Below are positions 63,010 through 64,000 of a DNA stretch of 64,000 nt, piece by piece. The position numbers and the translations under genes are program-made. The DNA comes from Sporosarcina sp. Marseille-Q4063. Its GTDB lineage: Bacteria; Bacillota; Bacilli; Bacillales_A; Planococcaceae. Under the pieces are notes generated by a model. The model saw nothing but the letters and a program-made list of their open reading frames with translations. It made no database searches and had not been told where the DNA came from. Position 1 is the stretch's first letter, and the number at the start of each line of letters is the position of its first letter. The stretch is taken from assembly GCF_018309085.1 (NCBI RefSeq), contig NZ_CP070502.1, positions 2,971,001-3,035,000 of the forward strand, written 5' to 3'.

Positions 63010-64000
63010 ATGAAAAAAATAACCATAATTTTAATTACATTATTAATATTTAATTTAGCATTTCCTTCTCACTTATTAGCAGATAATAGTGCGAATGTTA
63101 GTGAAGTGGAATTTGAGGATTCAAATTATGACCTAGATAGTGATATAGAGAATGAATCGGAGGAAAGTCAGGAAGAAATAGAGGGGCAAACAGAAAATCT
63201 AGAGCAGGGAACGGAACCACAGACTGGTCTAAAAGAAGAGCAGGAAATAGAGCAGAATGTAAATCCGGAAACAGATTCGGAAAGTACCATTCATGAAACA
63301 GTGACAGAAACAGATAAGGAAACAGATAAGGAAAAAGATAAAGAAACGGATAATGAAATAGAGAAATCTGATGATGCGGAAATCAAAACTAACACAGAAA
63401 ACAAGAGTTCTTTGAAGAGAAGTGTGCAAGTACATAATATACAAGCACTAAAAGAAACGGTAACTAGTAAACTGGGCCGTATTCAAACTATTAATGCTAA
63501 AATCTATAAAACTATAGGTCAGGAAGATACTAGTATTACGGCTGGTTCAACGTATACTAATAAAGTTTTTTATATTAAGAAGCAAGCTGAGGCAAATGGT
63601 CAAAATTATTATCTAATCAGTACTTTAGCCAGTAGCACAAACGGTGTTATTGGATGGGTGAAGGCGACGGATATGTGGGCACAAAATCACGTGGCTGTAG
63701 ATCATGAACAAAAGACCTTCTATTTAAAAGGTACAGGGTGGTCATACACAGATGCCTGGGGCGCTTCTCAGGATGTAATATATAGCAATCTTTCTCAATA
63801 CCGTAATCAGGAATTTAAGGTTAACCTAACGGAAAAGGTAGGGGACGCCATTTGGTATCGTGGCACTTTAAGCGGTAAATCAATGTGGATACAAGCTTAT
63901 AATGTAAAAACATCATATGAAACTGAAACTAGTAAACTAGGTCATATACAAAGTGCTAATGCCAAAATTTATAAGAATATAGGTGAGGATTCTACTAGTA
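63010..64000 (+). CDS. Secreted acidic GW-module protein (partial)
   Basis: ATG 63010, preceded by AAGGAGGA, opens a frame that is still open at the window's right edge (330 codons visible). There is a signal peptide (to about residue 24, HLLA), a Glu/Asp/Thr-rich low-complexity stretch (about 30-130) and then GW-type SH3 modules: KLGRIQTINAKIYK (about 153), GVIGWVKATD (about 212), then a second module, and KLGHIQSANAKIYK (about 308), a repeat of the first at a spacing of 155 residues. GW modules bind teichoic acids on Gram-positive walls. The catalytic domain, if any, lies beyond the window; an autolysin (amidase or glucosaminidase) is likely. Confidence 0.8.
   Translation, partial: MKKITIILITLLIFNLAFPSHLLADNSANVSEVEFEDSNYDLDSDIENESEESQEEIEGQTENLEQGTEPQTGLKEEQEIEQNVNPETDSESTIHETVTETDKETDKEKDKETDNEIEKSDDAEIKTNTENKSSLKRSVQVHNIQALKETVTSKLGRIQTINAKIYKTIGQEDTSITAGSTYTNKVFYIKKQAEANGQNYYLISTLASSTNGVIGWVKATDMWAQNHVAVDHEQKTFYLKGTGWSYTDAWGASQDVIYSNLSQYRNQEFKVNLTEKVGDAIWYRGTLSGKSMWIQAYNVKTSYETETSKLGHIQSANAKIYKNIGEDSTS

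Noticed and set aside
1..64000. tRNA, rRNA or known riboswitch genes
   Set aside because: No tRNA cloverleaf, rRNA segment or recognised riboswitch motif was found while reading; short hairpins noted are unassigned.

Overview
The window looks like chromosomal DNA from a low-to-mid-GC, endospore-forming member of the Bacillales. The gene order atpD-atpC-ywzB-murA-spoIID-spoIIQ-spoIIID-mbl-fabZ, then ywpF/ssbB/ywqA/ywqB, follows the Bacillus subtilis chromosome. The many TTG starts, the tandem Vpr-like proteases and the teichoic acid cluster fit a Planococcaceae genome such as Sporosarcina. The genus is an inference, not something read directly.

Layout. 1-7.5 kb is conserved core: end of the ATP synthase operon, cell-wall precursor synthesis (murA), mother-cell and forespore sporulation genes, the actin homologue mbl, an EpuA-type membrane protein, fabZ and a small lipoprotein. 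8.2-14.9 kb holds ywpF (minus), ssbB, a 52-codon coiled-coil gene behind a structured leader, the ywqB-ywqA SWIM/SNF2 pair (minus) and an IDEAL-domain gene. 15-17 kb is a yknW/yknX-like pair without its ABC transporter. 17.5-25.5 kb is a tandem duplication of giant Vpr-like subtilases. Next come a NERD-domain protein, a ggt-yhdT-panF operon and a patA-like aminotransferase. 32.5-35.2 kb is a TasA/TapA/SipW-type matrix-fibre cluster that also carries an LPDTA wall-anchored member. 36.4-42 kb is a 1881-residue bacillopeptidase F-like protease with a repeat-type wall/glucan-binding tail, followed by wall hydrolases (Amidase_2 lipoprotein, LysM-NlpC/P60), a CapA-like lipoprotein and a GH26-like protein. 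From 48.7 kb to the right end is envelope-polymer synthesis: a processive GT2, mnaA, tarB-like, galE, tarG, tarH, a GT4, a GT2-TarF fusion, a GT2, and the start of a secreted GW-repeat protein of a kind that typically binds teichoic acid.

The most unusual feature is non-coding. About 65 copies of a directional 12-nt core (AAACGACYAWAG) recur in nine intergenic arrays at an almost perfect 21-nt period, usually just after a transcription terminator. Five of the arrays or flanks also contain a conserved element of about 90 nt with a perfect 7-bp hairpin (ATTTGTT/AACAAAT), six copies in all, often set so that the 21-nt units resume about 108 nt later. I recognise neither element. The period equals two turns of B-DNA, which suggests binding on one helical face, but that is inference.

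There are also at least two other small repeat elements (a 127-bp GTTGA/TCAAC element and a 176-bp element with GGTACC-containing inverted ends), a decayed second copy of the capA-like gene, and three 28-nt tandem repeats in front of a glycosyltransferase.
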